Assembly: GCA_965657645.1 (NCBI GenBank)
Contig: CBFHOS010000004.1
Coordinates: 1 to 64,000 of the forward strand
Source of the DNA: CBFHOS01 sp965657645
GTDB lineage: Bacteria > Pseudomonadota > Alphaproteobacteria > Puniceispirillales > Puniceispirillaceae
Direction of reading: 5' to 3'
Length of the DNA stretch: 64,000 nt
Position 1 is the first letter of the stretch. Every line of letters starts with the position of its first letter. Below the pieces are notes generated by a model, which was not told where the DNA came from, made no database searches, and saw only the letters and a list, made by a program, of their open reading frames with translations. The translations under genes and the position numbers were made by a program. Below, piece after piece: positions 34,709 through 43,908 of the stretch.

Positions 34709-36151
34709 CTAGCGGGTGCGATAGGCGATGTTCTTGGTCTGGACGTAATTCCACAACGCCTCTCGGCCTTTTTCGCGGCCATAACCCGATTTGCCATAGC
34801 CGCCAAACGGGGTTTCGACACCGCCAGCAAACCATTCATTGATGAATATCTGGCCTGCACGAATTTTGCGTGCGGCACGGTGCGCGGCGTCTATATCCGC
34901 GGTGAAAATACCGCCGACCAGTCCGTATTCGGTGCTGTTGGTAATATCGATGGCGGTGGCTTCGCTATCGGCCTTTAGGATTGTTAACACTGGTCCAAAA
35001 ACCTCGGTACCGGCGATTTGCATATCCGGTGTCGCATCGCAAATAATGGTTGGTGCCAGAAATGATCCGGGTTGGTTCAACCGGTGACCACCAGTGGCCA
35101 CTACTGCCCCTTCCTGTGCCGCCGCATTGCACAACCCCTCGGCGCGATCCCGTTGGCCAAGTGAAATCATCGCGCCCATATTGGGACCAAATTCACGGCG
35201 TTCATGGCCTGGCCCAACCGATAGGCTCTGGGCGAGGGCAACCGAGCGTTCGACAATTTCATCATGCACATCTTTATGGGCAACCAGCCGTGACATTGCC
35301 GAGCAAACCTGTCCGGCATTGAAAAAGATCCCCCACCGGATGCTATCCATCAGATTATCCAGATCCGCATCAGGCATAACGATGGCCGCGGATTTGCCGC
35401 CCAATTCAAGGATGGCGGGTTTGATATTCTGGGCGGCGGCGGTGGCGACTTTGGTGCCAGTTTCAACCGATCCGGTGAAAACCACATTGCCAATATCCGG
35501 ATGTGAGGCCAATGCGGCCCCCGCCTCATGACCATAGCCGCACAGAATATTAACCGCCCCCGGTGGCAGGTCCGCGGCGATGGCGGCATGGGCAAACCAG
35601 CTAGCGGTGAGCGGGTCGAGTTCAGGCGTTTTCACCACACAGGCATTCGCCGTTGCCAGCGCCGCAGATAGCGACCGCGCGGTCATTTCTAGTGGGTAAT
35701 TCCACGGAATAATCTGGGCGGACACGCCAAAGGGTTCATAAATTGTGTAATCCAGATAATCCGCACCAAGCGGGATGGATCGACCTTCCACGGTTTCGGC
35801 CTGATTGCCATAATATTCAAAATAGCGGGCGGCGCCTTCCACCTCGATCACTGCCTCCCAATAGGGCTTGCCGCTCTCAAGGCATAGCAATTCGGCTATT
35901 TCGGCGGTGTGATCTAACAGATAGTCGCCCATCTTGCGAACCATGCGGCTGCGCTCGACTGGCCGCAATTTGGAAAGGGCGCCGCTTTCATGGCAGGCTT
36001 TGGCGGCGGCAACAGCGCGGTTGATGTCGGCTGTATCGGCCATGGCAATTTTGGCAATATCCTCGCCAGTCCCCGGCGCCGTTACCATGAGCCAGCCAGA
36101 ACCACCGTCCACCCATTCGCCATTGATGTAATTTTTCCAATGTTCCTGCAT
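34709..36151 (-). CDS. NAD(P)-dependent aldehyde dehydrogenase (succinate-semialdehyde/gab-type)
   Basis: 480 residues from ATG 36151 (family start QEHWKNYINGEWVDG). PWNYPLEMTARSLSAALATANACVVKTPE, FTGSVETGT, catalytic Glu ELGGKS, catalytic Cys in NAGQVCSAMSR, terminal GYGKSGYGREKG. It converges on the DOPA-dioxygenase gene. It is a distinct paralogue of the ALDH at 32.8-34.3 kb, so the two flank one region. Substrate unknown. Confidence 0.87.
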   Translation of the reverse strand: MQEHWKNYINGEWVDGGSGWLMVTAPGTGEDIAKIAMADTADINRAVAAAKACHESGALSKLRPVERSRMVRKMGDYLLDHTAEIAELLCLESGKPYWEAVIEVEGAARYFEYYGNQAETVEGRSIPLGADYLDYTIYEPFGVSAQIIPWNYPLEMTARSLSAALATANACVVKTPELDPLTASWFAHAAIAADLPPGAVNILCGYGHEAGAALASHPDIGNVVFTGSVETGTKVATAAAQNIKPAILELGGKSAAIVMPDADLDNLMDSIRWGIFFNAGQVCSAMSRLVAHKDVHDEIVERSVALAQSLSVGPGHERREFGPNMGAMISLGQRDRAEGLCNAAAQEGAVVATGGHRLNQPGSFLAPTIICDATPDMQIAGTEVFGPVLTILKADSEATAIDITNSTEYGLVGGIFTADIDAAHRAARKIRAGQIFINEWFAGGVETPFGGYGKSGYGREKGREALWNYVQTKNIAYRTR

Positions 36152-36179
36152 GTTCAGCGTCCCAATTTTTGCCGTTTGG

Positions 36180-36201
36180 TGAGGCGCAGTGCCGCGTCTC
36201 A
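36180..36201 (-). promoter_or_regulatory. 8-bp stem hairpin upstream of the ALDH start
   Basis: TGAGGCGC/GCGTCTCA with a 6-nt loop (one G-T pair), about 29 bp before the ALDH ATG on the minus strand. Possible leader structure or operator; no T-run. Confidence 0.3.
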
Positions 36202-36378
36202 ATTCTGCCGTGCCACCTTTTTGATGGTGTTGCAACAGAAATGTCGAACATAGCCCGCCAGTTTGGCTGAAATGGCTTGACCCGCTATGGTTTTTTGCCA
36301 TGCTCATTTGACGTTTGGACGATGGTTTCTTGAATTAATACGCGGCTTTCATAATTCCTATCAGGAAGTAATTTTTCG

Positions 36379-37641
36379 ATGAAAGAACATATTGTTATTG
36401 TTGGTGCCAGCCATGCTGGTGTGGCGTTTCTGGATGCGATGCGCACGCATGGGTTTGTCGGTGATTTGACAATCATCGACCGGTTGCCGGATTGGCCAAT
36501 GGAACGCCCGCCGCTGTCAAAGGCGTTTCTTTATGATGATGATAGTGGCGTCGAGACTTATTTTTTGCGCAAGCCGGAATGGTACGAACAGAACAATATT
36601 ACCATGCGCAAAGGACAGGAAGTCACTGCTATTGATCGGGCTAGCCAGAATGTGACCTTAGATTCTGGTGAGGTCATTTCATATGACAAGTTGGTATTGG
36701 CAACAGGTGCGCGGGCACGGATGTTGCCCGATGCTAGGGGGTTGGCCGGTGTGCATGTGGTGCGCGATCCGCTCGATGCTCAGGCTATCAAGGACACCGT
36801 TGCCCGTTCTGAATCTACCAAGGTGAAATCCGCCAAGGCCATCGTTATCGGGGGCGGTTATATTGGCTTGGAAACCACCGCATCCCTGCGCAAGATGGGG
36901 CTATCGGTTGCGGTGATTGAGGCGGCCGATCGGTTGCTGGCGCGCGTTGCTAGCCCACAAATATCCCAGTTTTTTGCAGATTTGCACATGGCGCAAGATG
37001 TTCAATTGCATATCGGTGCGCAAATAGCCTCCATTAACCAGAGAGATGGTGCTTTTAGCGGCGTGACGCTGGGTGATGGGAGCGTGTTGGAGGCCGAAAT
37101 GCTGATTGTCGGTATTGGTGTGACCCCGGATATGACATTGCCGGAGATCGCCGGTATTGACGGCGGCAATGGTGTTGCGGTTGATGTGAATATGCAAACC
37201 AGTGACGCCGCGATTTATGCGATTGGCGATGGTGCGCTATGCGCGGCGAGTGCGCCTATGGTTGGTGATATGCCTATCCGTGTGGAATCGGTGCATAATG
37301 CCCAAGATAGCGCGGCCCGTGCGGCGGCGGCGATAAATGGCCACGCACCGCCAGAGTGGCAAGCGCCTTGGTTTTGGTCAGAGCAATATGATGTGCGCCT
37401 ACAATCGGCCGGTATTGTGCCACCGCCGGGCGATGACGTGACCGCGATTATTCGCCCGGGAAAACGCGAAGGCGGATTTTCATGTTGGAGTTTCGCTGGC
37501 GATGTTCTTCACTCAATCGAGGCGGTTCGCGATCCGGCTGGCTATATGCTTGGTAAAAAATGCCTAGATAGCGGCCGTACACCAACCGCGGCGCAAGTGA
37601 ATGACCCAGAATTTGATATAAAGACTTTTCTGGCTGGCTAA
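36379..37641 (+). CDS. FAD-dependent ferredoxin/rubredoxin NAD(+) reductase-type oxidoreductase
   Basis: 420 residues. N-terminal FAD fold IVIVGASHAGVAFLDAM, then ERPPLSKAFL, second (NAD) Rossmann motif AIVIGGGYIGLETTASLRKMG, and C-terminal YAIGDGA and the reductase-like SEQYDVRLQ-AG segment. This is the putidaredoxin-reductase/rubredoxin-reductase family (PdR/RubB/ThcD), which passes electrons from NAD(P)H to a ferredoxin that serves a P450 or Rieske oxygenase. The partner ferredoxin gene is not in the window. Confidence 0.85.
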   Translation: MKEHIVIVGASHAGVAFLDAMRTHGFVGDLTIIDRLPDWPMERPPLSKAFLYDDDSGVETYFLRKPEWYEQNNITMRKGQEVTAIDRASQNVTLDSGEVISYDKLVLATGARARMLPDARGLAGVHVVRDPLDAQAIKDTVARSESTKVKSAKAIVIGGGYIGLETTASLRKMGLSVAVIEAADRLLARVASPQISQFFADLHMAQDVQLHIGAQIASINQRDGAFSGVTLGDGSVLEAEMLIVGIGVTPDMTLPEIAGIDGGNGVAVDVNMQTSDAAIYAIGDGALCAASAPMVGDMPIRVESVHNAQDSAARAAAAINGHAPPEWQAPWFWSEQYDVRLQSAGIVPPPGDDVTAIIRPGKREGGFSCWSFAGDVLHSIEAVRDPAGYMLGKKCLDSGRTPTAAQVNDPEFDIKTFLAG

Positions 37642-37675
37642 GCCCCAGCCGAGAATGATAGTGGAGAGCTAAGAC

Positions 37676-38725
37676 ATGAAATATGTTGGTGTCGGCAGAA
37701 GTAACGAGCCAGTGCGCGTGGATATGCGCAGTGATACCGTCACTAAACCAAGTGAGGGGATGCTGGCGGCGATGATGGCGGCGCCGGTCGGTGATGATGT
37801 TTATGGCGATGACCCCAGCGTAAATGCGCTACAGGATCAGGCGGCAAAATTGCTGGGCAAGGAAGCCGCATTATTTGTCTCCAGCGGCACGCAATCAAAC
37901 CTTTGCGCCATGCTCGCCCATTGCCAACGCGGTGAGGAAATTCTGTGTGGCGACAAATATCACGTCTTTATTGACGAAGCAGGCGGCGCGTCAGTCCTAG
38001 GCGGGGTTATGTTTGCACCGATGCCAACCACCGCATCCGGCTCTATCAATATTGATGATATTGACCGCACGGTAAAGCCCGATGACGAGCATTGCGCGAT
38101 TTCAAAGATGCTGTCTTTAGAGAATACATGGTCGGGTAAAGTAAGCCCAGTTGCAGAGATCAGCGCCCTTGCAAAACGCGGCAAAGAACATGGGCTTGTT
38201 GTGCATATGGACGGTGCGCGTTTGATGAATGCAATCGTCAAGCTAGGGGTGACAGCCGCCGATATGCTGGCCGAGGTTGATACGGTCTCGCTATGTCTGT
38301 CCAAGGGGCTCGGCACGCCAGCCGGAAGCGTGCTTGCGGGGCCGAAAGCATTTATTGCCCGCGCTCATCGTATTCGCAAACTAGTAGGTGGGGGCATGCG
38401 CCAGATTGGTGTTCTCGCCGCCGCGGGTAGCTATGCGCTGGAGAATAACATCGAACGGATGGCAGATGATCACCGCAATGCCGTACGGCTAGCCGAGCAA
38501 TTGGCCAGCATCAGCGCCATTGATGTCGATGTTGATGCGGTGCAGACAAACATGGTGTTCATCCGGCCGCCGGAGGGTGCGGCATCTGCAATGCGCACCC
38601 ATCTGGCGGCAAAGGGCATGCTGATTGGCGGCGGTAGCGAGCAAATTCGTCTTGTAACGCATCTTGATTGCGGCGCTGATGAAATTGATCTATTTGTGGC
38701 TGAGATAAGAGATTTTTTTGCTTAA
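37676..38725 (+). CDS. ltaE: Low-specificity L-threonine aldolase
   Basis: 349-residue PLP enzyme splitting threonine or allo-threonine into glycine and acetaldehyde. Opening VDMRSDTVTKPSEGML, GDDVYGDDPSVN, FVSSGTQSNLCA, the Asp of VHMDGARLMNA and the Schiff-base Lys in CLSKGLGTPAGS. Length and motifs are those of LtaE. It precedes the dmdA-like gene by 27 bp, so glycine production may link to one-carbon metabolism there. Confidence 0.88.
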   Translation: MKYVGVGRSNEPVRVDMRSDTVTKPSEGMLAAMMAAPVGDDVYGDDPSVNALQDQAAKLLGKEAALFVSSGTQSNLCAMLAHCQRGEEILCGDKYHVFIDEAGGASVLGGVMFAPMPTTASGSINIDDIDRTVKPDDEHCAISKMLSLENTWSGKVSPVAEISALAKRGKEHGLVVHMDGARLMNAIVKLGVTAADMLAEVDTVSLCLSKGLGTPAGSVLAGPKAFIARAHRIRKLVGGGMRQIGVLAAAGSYALENNIERMADDHRNAVRLAEQLASISAIDVDVDAVQTNMVFIRPPEGAASAMRTHLAAKGMLIGGGSEQIRLVTHLDCGADEIDLFVAEIRDFFA

Positions 38726-38752
38726 CATATAATCTTGTCTGGAGTGGGAATT

Positions 38753-39862
38753 ATGGCGATTCAATTGTCAATTGGTCCACGGGTACGCAAAAGCCCGTTT
38801 TTTGAAGCTGCCCGCCGCGCCGGTTTATCGGCGGCTAGTGTTTATAATCATATGTATATGCCAACAAGCTATGGCGACCCAGAGGCGGAATATGACCGGC
38901 TAGTTAACGCGGTTGCCATGTGGGATGTCGGGGTCGAGCGACAAGTGGCGCTAAAGGGGCCTGATGCGATCAAGCTGGCGCGTTATTTGACGCCGCGAAA
39001 TTTGGACGGGCTGATCATCGGTCAGGGCAAATATGTGCCGATCTGTGATTATAACGGAACCATCATTAATGATCCTGTATTGCTGCAAGTTGCCGAGGAC
39101 GAAGTATGGCTGTCGATTGCCGATAGTGATATTACCCTGTGGGCGGCCGGTATTGCCGGGGCGCGGGGCATGGATGTCCGCGTGTTCGAACCAGATGTAT
39201 CACCGCTGGCAATCCAAGGCCCCAAAGCGGTAGAGGTTGTCGCTAGTCTGTTTGGTGACTGGGTTCGCGAGTTAAAATATTTTGGTTTTCGGGTGACTGA
39301 ACTGGACGGTATTCCGCTGGTTGTCGCCAAATCAGGCTGGTCAAAGCAGGGCGGTTATGAGCTGTATTTGCGTGACGGTAAATTTGGCACGCAATTGTGG
39401 GAAAAAGTCGCCGATGCGGGGGCGCCTTTTGGCATTGGGCCGGGAACGCCGAATTATATCGAACGTATCGAGAGCGGTTTAATTTCCTATGGCGCGGATA
39501 CTGATGCCACCACCAATCCGTTTGAACTCGGCATGGATAAATTCATCAATGTCGATCAGGAGCATGATTTTGTCGGCAAGGATGCGCTAATTGCGATCCG
39601 TGACGCTGGTGTATCGCGGCGTTTTATGGGCCTTGTAATTGACGGGGCGCCGTTTGCCGGTACGAATGAAAACCGCTGGGATCTGGAATGGAACAAGCAA
39701 TATGCTGGCTATGCTAGTGCTAGTGCCTATTCACCGCGGCTCAATTCAAACATTGCAGTGGCGATGGTATCCACCGCGGCGATAGACTCGGGCGAACGGG
39801 TGACGGTCAAGGCGGATGATCAATTGCTAACCGCTGAAATCAGGCCTTTGCCGCTGATGTAA
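38753..39862 (+). CDS. dmdA: Dimethylsulfoniopropionate (DMSP) demethylase, GcvT family
   Basis: 369 residues, the same length as I recall for Pelagibacter DmdA. It is in the aminomethyltransferase fold but carries DmdA-type stretches: ISIGPRVRKSPF-like start, WDVGVERQV, DYNGTIINDPV, SIADSDI, LAIQGPK, LKYFGF, SGWSKQGGYE, GPGTPNYIERIESGLISYG. The enzyme transfers a methyl group of DMSP to tetrahydrofolate, giving methylmercaptopropionate. GGAGTGGGAA precedes ATG 38753. The dmdBCD genes are not next to it. Another GcvT-like demethylase of a betaine or sarcosine is the alternative. Confidence 0.72.
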   Translation: MAIQLSIGPRVRKSPFFEAARRAGLSAASVYNHMYMPTSYGDPEAEYDRLVNAVAMWDVGVERQVALKGPDAIKLARYLTPRNLDGLIIGQGKYVPICDYNGTIINDPVLLQVAEDEVWLSIADSDITLWAAGIAGARGMDVRVFEPDVSPLAIQGPKAVEVVASLFGDWVRELKYFGFRVTELDGIPLVVAKSGWSKQGGYELYLRDGKFGTQLWEKVADAGAPFGIGPGTPNYIERIESGLISYGADTDATTNPFELGMDKFINVDQEHDFVGKDALIAIRDAGVSRRFMGLVIDGAPFAGTNENRWDLEWNKQYAGYASASAYSPRLNSNIAVAMVSTAAIDSGERVTVKADDQLLTAEIRPLPLM

Positions 39863-39938
39863 CGGCGAGACTGGATTGCGTGGCCAGTTATAGGGTTTTA
39901 TGAAGCCGCCCCATTAGGGCTAACGCCGGAGTGGCACT

Positions 39939-40835
39939 ATGTCGAAGGCCAAATTTGATCCGGTCCAGCTACGCGGTGTTACGGCGGCACTTTCGGCTGG
40001 CCTAATCTGGGGCATGTTGCCGCTTTATATCTCGTTCATCGAAAATGCCGGACCGATTGAGATCGTTGCGCAAAGGGCGCTATGGTCAGCTATCATCCTG
40101 GCGATCATTGTTGGCAAGAGCACTGGCTTTTCCACAGTGGTAAGCGAGCTGGCAAAGCCGGGCTTTTGGTTAGGGGCGAGCATTTGCACATTGATGATCG
40201 GGGCAAACTGGTTGTTATTTGTCTATGCCGTCCAGACAGGCCAAGTCGTCGATGCCGCCTTTGGGTATTTCAGCTATCCTCTATTCGCGGTGCTTCTCGG
40301 CATTTTTATTATTGGTGAAAAGCTTGACCGATGGGCATGGGTATCGATCGGCTTTGTGCTATGCGGGGTGATTGTCAAAGGCGTGTTGATCGGCGGCATG
40401 CCGTGGCTTGCTCTATGGCTTGCGGGGACGTTTGGACTCTATTCGATCGTCCGGAAGAAATTCAAGATTGATCCGATATTTGGCCTGTTCATCGAAAGCG
40501 TGTTGCTGACACCACTGGCGCTGGGCTATTTGGTGTGGATGCATATCGATGGCCAGCCATTATTCTTTGGCGGTGGGCTGGTGAATGTGATGCTGGCGAT
40601 TGTCTTTGGCATATTGACCGTGACGCCGCTATTCCTGTTTCATGTGGGCAATCGTGATCTAAAGGTGATCATGTCTAGCCTGTTATTCTATATCAACCCA
40701 ACGACCCAGCTATTGGTTGGGGTATTCCTGCTCGGCGCTGGATTTTCGTTTGGGGAGCTTGGTGCGTTTGGTCTAATCTGGCTTGGGGTGCTGGTCTATT
40801 TCAGCACAAGGCGCAAGGCAAGCGGCGCAACCTAA
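39939..40835 (+). CDS. rarD: RarD family EamA transporter
   Basis: 298 residues with about ten hydrophobic helices in two EamA halves. RarD-type features: GVTAALSAGLIWGMLPLYI, W-x-x-x-I, YSIVRK and PLFLFHVGNRDLKVI. The family is named from chloramphenicol sensitivity; its true substrates (drugs or metabolites) are unclear. Followed by a hairpin that terminates the convergent cyclophilin gene. Confidence 0.85.
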   Translation: MSKAKFDPVQLRGVTAALSAGLIWGMLPLYISFIENAGPIEIVAQRALWSAIILAIIVGKSTGFSTVVSELAKPGFWLGASICTLMIGANWLLFVYAVQTGQVVDAAFGYFSYPLFAVLLGIFIIGEKLDRWAWVSIGFVLCGVIVKGVLIGGMPWLALWLAGTFGLYSIVRKKFKIDPIFGLFIESVLLTPLALGYLVWMHIDGQPLFFGGGLVNVMLAIVFGILTVTPLFLFHVGNRDLKVIMSSLLFYINPTTQLLVGVFLLGAGFSFGELGAFGLIWLGVLVYFSTRRKASGAT

Positions 40836-40859
40836 AACAGCCACCCGAAGGCGGCTGTT
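40834..40859 (-). terminator. Intrinsic terminator of the cyclophilin gene (TTCG loop)
   Basis: On the minus strand a 10-bp stem (AACAGCC plus GCC pairing with GGT plus GGCTGTT, one G-T) closes a TTCG tetraloop and is followed by TTTT. It sits between the convergent rarD and cyclophilin stops; the T-run is on the minus side only. Confidence 0.75.
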
Positions 40860-40881
40860 AGGAAACAAGTAAGAGTGCAAG

Positions 40882-41397
40882 CTAGTCAATGATGCTTGCA
40901 GATACAATCTGATCAGGTGTTGCTGGCGGCTCGCCAACGGCAATTTTATGCACGTTATCCATGCCGCGTGTGACCTGTCCCCAAACCGTATATTGGCCAG
41001 TCAAATGACCACAGCCGTCAAAGCAGATGAAGAACTGGCTGTCGCCTGAATTCGGGTTCATCGAACGGGCCATGCCAACAGTGCCTTCGCGGTACTGGTA
41101 ATCGGTGAATTCGGCATCAAGCTTTTGGCCAGAGCCACCCATGCCAGTGCCATCTGGATCACCGGTCTGGGCCATAAAGCCCGGAATTACACGGTGGAAA
41201 ATAATGCCATCGTAAAAGCCACTAGAAGCGAGCTCTGTAATACGCGCAACATGGTTTGGCGCCAACTCTGGAAGTAGCTCGATTTCAACGGGGCCCTGAG
41301 ACGTTTCAAGAACCAATGTTTTGCCGGTTTCGGCGGTAGCTGCTGTCGTCATAATAAAAATCCAAACTCCAAAAAGTGTCGTCAAAAGCTTCGTCAT
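40882..41397 (-). CDS. Peptidyl-prolyl cis-trans isomerase, cyclophilin type, exported
   Basis: 171 residues. A signal peptide (hydrophobic core at residues 4-22, cleavage near TAATAE) and then the cyclophilin domain: TSQGPVEIEL, FHRVIPGFMAQTGDP, GTVGMARSMNPNSGDSQFFIC, VWGQVTRGMD. It catalyses proline isomerisation in envelope protein folding. ATG 41397 was chosen because AAGGATGGAATT precedes it and the signal peptide begins there. Confidence 0.9.
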   Translation of the reverse strand: MTKLLTTLFGVWIFIMTTAATAETGKTLVLETSQGPVEIELLPELAPNHVARITELASSGFYDGIIFHRVIPGFMAQTGDPDGTGMGGSGQKLDAEFTDYQYREGTVGMARSMNPNSGDSQFFICFDGCGHLTGQYTVWGQVTRGMDNVHKIAVGEPPATPDQIVSASIID

Positions 41398-41470
41398 AAT
41401 TCCATCCTTAACCCGCATGTGGAAATGCTTGTAAAAATCTCTTGTTATGCTGATCTGATAGATGCGCGCC

Positions 41471-41941
41471 CTAGAATAGCGCGTCAATTGCCTCGTCGCT
41501 GAGGTTGCCCGGGACCACGGTGATGGGAACCCGGCACCGCGATGCGCCGCGTGCCATTAGGAAAGTGATCAGCGGACCGGCTGTCTCTGAATTGGTGTCG
41601 GCACCTAGCACCAACAGGCTAATCTCAGAATGCTCGTCAATCAGCGCTAGTAGTTCGTCGCGGATATCACCCTCACGCACATGCAACATTGGCGTATTGC
41701 CAGTCAGCTTTTGCGCATATTCGGCATGAATAGCCATCTTAGCCTCAGCCGCTTCACGGGCCTCTTGGCGCATCAATTCACCAACGCCAGCCCAATATTC
41801 AAACTCAGCAGGGGCAATAGCATAAAGCAGAGCGACGCGCCCATTAACGGCTTTTGCACGACCACAGGCGAATTGAAGCGCTTGATGCATCTCTTCAGAA
41901 TCATCAACAACGACGAGGAAAACAGGATCCAATTTTGGCAT
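41471..41941 (-). CDS. Universal stress protein (UspA family)
   Basis: 156 residues. Usp fold with FLVVVDDSEE at the start and the C-terminal GSRGxG-like ATP region degenerated to LGADTNSETAG and RCRVPITVVPG. It may not bind ATP. It lies 40 bp downstream of the TIGR02186 gene in the same direction, an arrangement seen with TauE genes in alphaproteobacteria. Confidence 0.82.
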   Translation of the reverse strand: MPKLDPVFLVVVDDSEEMHQALQFACGRAKAVNGRVALLYAIAPAEFEYWAGVGELMRQEAREAAEAKMAIHAEYAQKLTGNTPMLHVREGDIRDELLALIDEHSEISLLVLGADTNSETAGPLITFLMARGASRCRVPITVVPGNLSDEAIDALF

Positions 41942-41981
41942 TATACCCTCCTAATTCACCAATGCTCACTCTACAGCGAAA

Positions 41982-42779
41982 CTAACGCCGGAACGCCGCT
42001 GCAGCTAGCCAACCAGCCGCCACAGCAAAGGCAATTGCAAACAGGCCATAAAACACAGAATAATCATGCGCAAACCGATAAATCAGCGCGCTAAGACCAG
42101 CTTTCTTAACTACCATATTGGTAGCGTCCTGGCTAATTGCAATGCCGTCGCGGAAATGCACAGTGCGAATGGTGTAGTCCCCGGGCGGCACGTTTTCAGG
42201 CAATTCCAAGCGGGCTTTGAACAATGTATCATCTTGCAGGGAGATACCAGCATGGTGGATTTTCCAGAGATTTAGATCCTGCATATTGCGGGTTAGTCCA
42301 CCGATCAGTGCCGTCATGTCTGGCGTTTCGGTATTCGCCGTTTGGTCCTCGGGCGTGACTTGAAGGTCAAGGCTGCTCGTGCCAATGCCCGCCGCCGTTA
42401 GCGTTTCGTAATCGGCAATCCGGTCGAGCAAGCGCGTGGTGTAAACATGATAAAAGCTGGGTGCGTTTTCCCAAATATTTGTTTCCACATTAACCCAGAT
42501 GCCAGCCACCTGATCCTTGCGGCGTTGGGCCATGCGGGTTGGTGGGCCTGTCACAACAATCACCACATCATCGCCTGCCTGACCATCGATGGCGCCAAAC
42601 AGCAACAATTCTGTGCCGTGATAGTCGCTGGTAATTTCGACGGTCTTTTCCGACAAATCCGCAACCATTTGCGTTGCCGCGGCTTGTGCTGTTTTGTTTA
42701 TGGCCGCGCTAAACGGTACCAATAGCAATGCCAGAACCAGCATCATCCGCCAGCCTTTTAGGTGTGCGGCGCCGATCAT
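41982..42779 (-). CDS. TIGR02186-type membrane-anchored protein, paired with TauE
   Basis: 265 residues. N-terminal signal or anchor (MMLVLALLLVPFSAAI), a periplasmic beta-rich domain (LSEKTVEITSDYHGTELLLFGAI, DVVIVVTGPP, GIWVN, SFYHVYTTR) and a C-terminal transmembrane helix (SVFYGLFAIAFAVAAGWL). This is the alphaproteobacterial family found next to TauE/SafE transporters. It overlaps the TauE copy 4 gene by ATGA, which implies coupled expression and probably a shared export function. Confidence 0.82.
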   Translation of the reverse strand: MIGAAHLKGWRMMLVLALLLVPFSAAINKTAQAAATQMVADLSEKTVEITSDYHGTELLLFGAIDGQAGDDVVIVVTGPPTRMAQRRKDQVAGIWVNVETNIWENAPSFYHVYTTRLLDRIADYETLTAAGIGTSSLDLQVTPEDQTANTETPDMTALIGGLTRNMQDLNLWKIHHAGISLQDDTLFKARLELPENVPPGDYTIRTVHFRDGIAISQDATNMVVKKAGLSALIYRFAHDYSVFYGLFAIAFAVAAGWLAAAAFRR

Positions 42780-43690
42780 TTCAACAGCTCCACAGATAGC
42801 AGGTCGCTTGGCTGGATGATCAAATCATAACCAATCTTTACACAGACGCCCAAAACCATCAGAGCCAACAGGCCGCGTAATTGCTCGCCTCTTAAAATAG
42901 CGCTCGCGCGGGTGCCAAATTGTGCGCCGATAACCGCGCCAAGCAACAACAGACCGGCAAGCACAAAATCAACCGTCTGGGTTTGGATGGATTGCAACAG
43001 GGTCACGTTGGCGGTCACAAAGATAATCTGGAATAGCGAAGTGCCAACGACAACAGAGGTCGGCATGCCTAACAGGTAAATCATCGCCGGAACCATGATA
43101 AAGCCGCCGCCAACACCCATGATCGCGGCCAGCACACCAACAAAGGCGCCAATGCCTAGCGGTAGGAGTGCGCTGATGTAGAGTTTGGAGCGGCGGAACC
43201 GCATTTTGAGCGGTAGGCCGTGCAACCAATTATGCTGATGCAATTTGCCCCGCACAGTGCCGGGTTTGCGTGAGCGCATGATCGTGCGGATGCTCTCGGT
43301 CAGCATCAACGCCCCAATAATGCCAAGAAACACGACATAAGATAGCTGGATCACCAGATCAATCTGGCCGATAGAGCGCAGGAATGAGAAAAGCACAACG
43401 CCAAGCGATGAGCCGATCACACCGCCAGCCATCAAAATACCACCCATTTTGAAATCAACATTGCCGCGCCGCATATGGGCCAACACCCCGGAAACCGAGG
43501 ATGCGACAATCTGGTTGGCCTCTGTTGCCACAGCAACAGCCGGTGGAATGCCCATAAAAATAAGCAAAGGCGTCATCAGGAATCCCCCGCCAACGCCGAA
43601 TAACCCAGATAGGAACCCAACGCCGCCGCCAAGTCCAATAATAACGCCGATATGGATCGAAACTTCGGCAATGGGCAGGTATATATACAT
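42776..43690 (-). CDS. TauE/SafE family membrane transporter (copy 4)
   Basis: 304 residues, about eight membrane helices, with duplicated GGGVGFLSGLFGVGGGFLMTPLLIFMG and GVLAAIMGVGGGFIMVPAMIYL motifs. It has a longer central basic loop (about 130-155) than the other three copies. It forms a unit with the TIGR02186 protein and UspA. Upstream lies an ArsR regulator gene in the same direction. Probable role: export of sulfite, sulfide-related or sulfonate anions. Confidence 0.86.
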   Translation of the reverse strand: MYIYLPIAEVSIHIGVIIGLGGGVGFLSGLFGVGGGFLMTPLLIFMGIPPAVAVATEANQIVASSVSGVLAHMRRGNVDFKMGGILMAGGVIGSSLGVVLFSFLRSIGQIDLVIQLSYVVFLGIIGALMLTESIRTIMRSRKPGTVRGKLHQHNWLHGLPLKMRFRRSKLYISALLPLGIGAFVGVLAAIMGVGGGFIMVPAMIYLLGMPTSVVVGTSLFQIIFVTANVTLLQSIQTQTVDFVLAGLLLLGAVIGAQFGTRASAILRGEQLRGLLALMVLGVCVKIGYDLIIQPSDLLSVELLK

Positions 43691-43733
43691 TCAACTAGCC
43701 AAATGCTCTCAGATAAATCCGAAAGCCGAAATA

Positions 43734-43748
43734 GTGATGAGACATCAC
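43734..43748. promoter_or_regulatory. Inverted repeat GTGATG-AGA-CATCAC
   Basis: Perfect 6-bp arms, 44-58 bp before the TauE copy 4 start. Candidate operator for the upstream ArsR protein or another dimeric regulator. Confidence 0.4.
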
Positions 43749-43908
43749 CAAAAAAAGGATACGAAGCCGCAGGTCAACGCCGCAAGCCACAGTCAATTGA
43801 TGTCGCATAAAGGCGCAACAGGCGCAACCCGAAACATGCTAAAAAACGCCCACATGTCGTAAATTTTCCTGCCACGAAATTTTATGGCATGAATTGCGTT
43901 ACTCAGGC

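Noticed and set aside
43734..43748. GTGATG-AGA-CATCAC considered as terminator of the ArsR gene
   Set aside because: On the minus strand the T-run precedes rather than follows the dyad, so it cannot be an intrinsic terminator for that direction.
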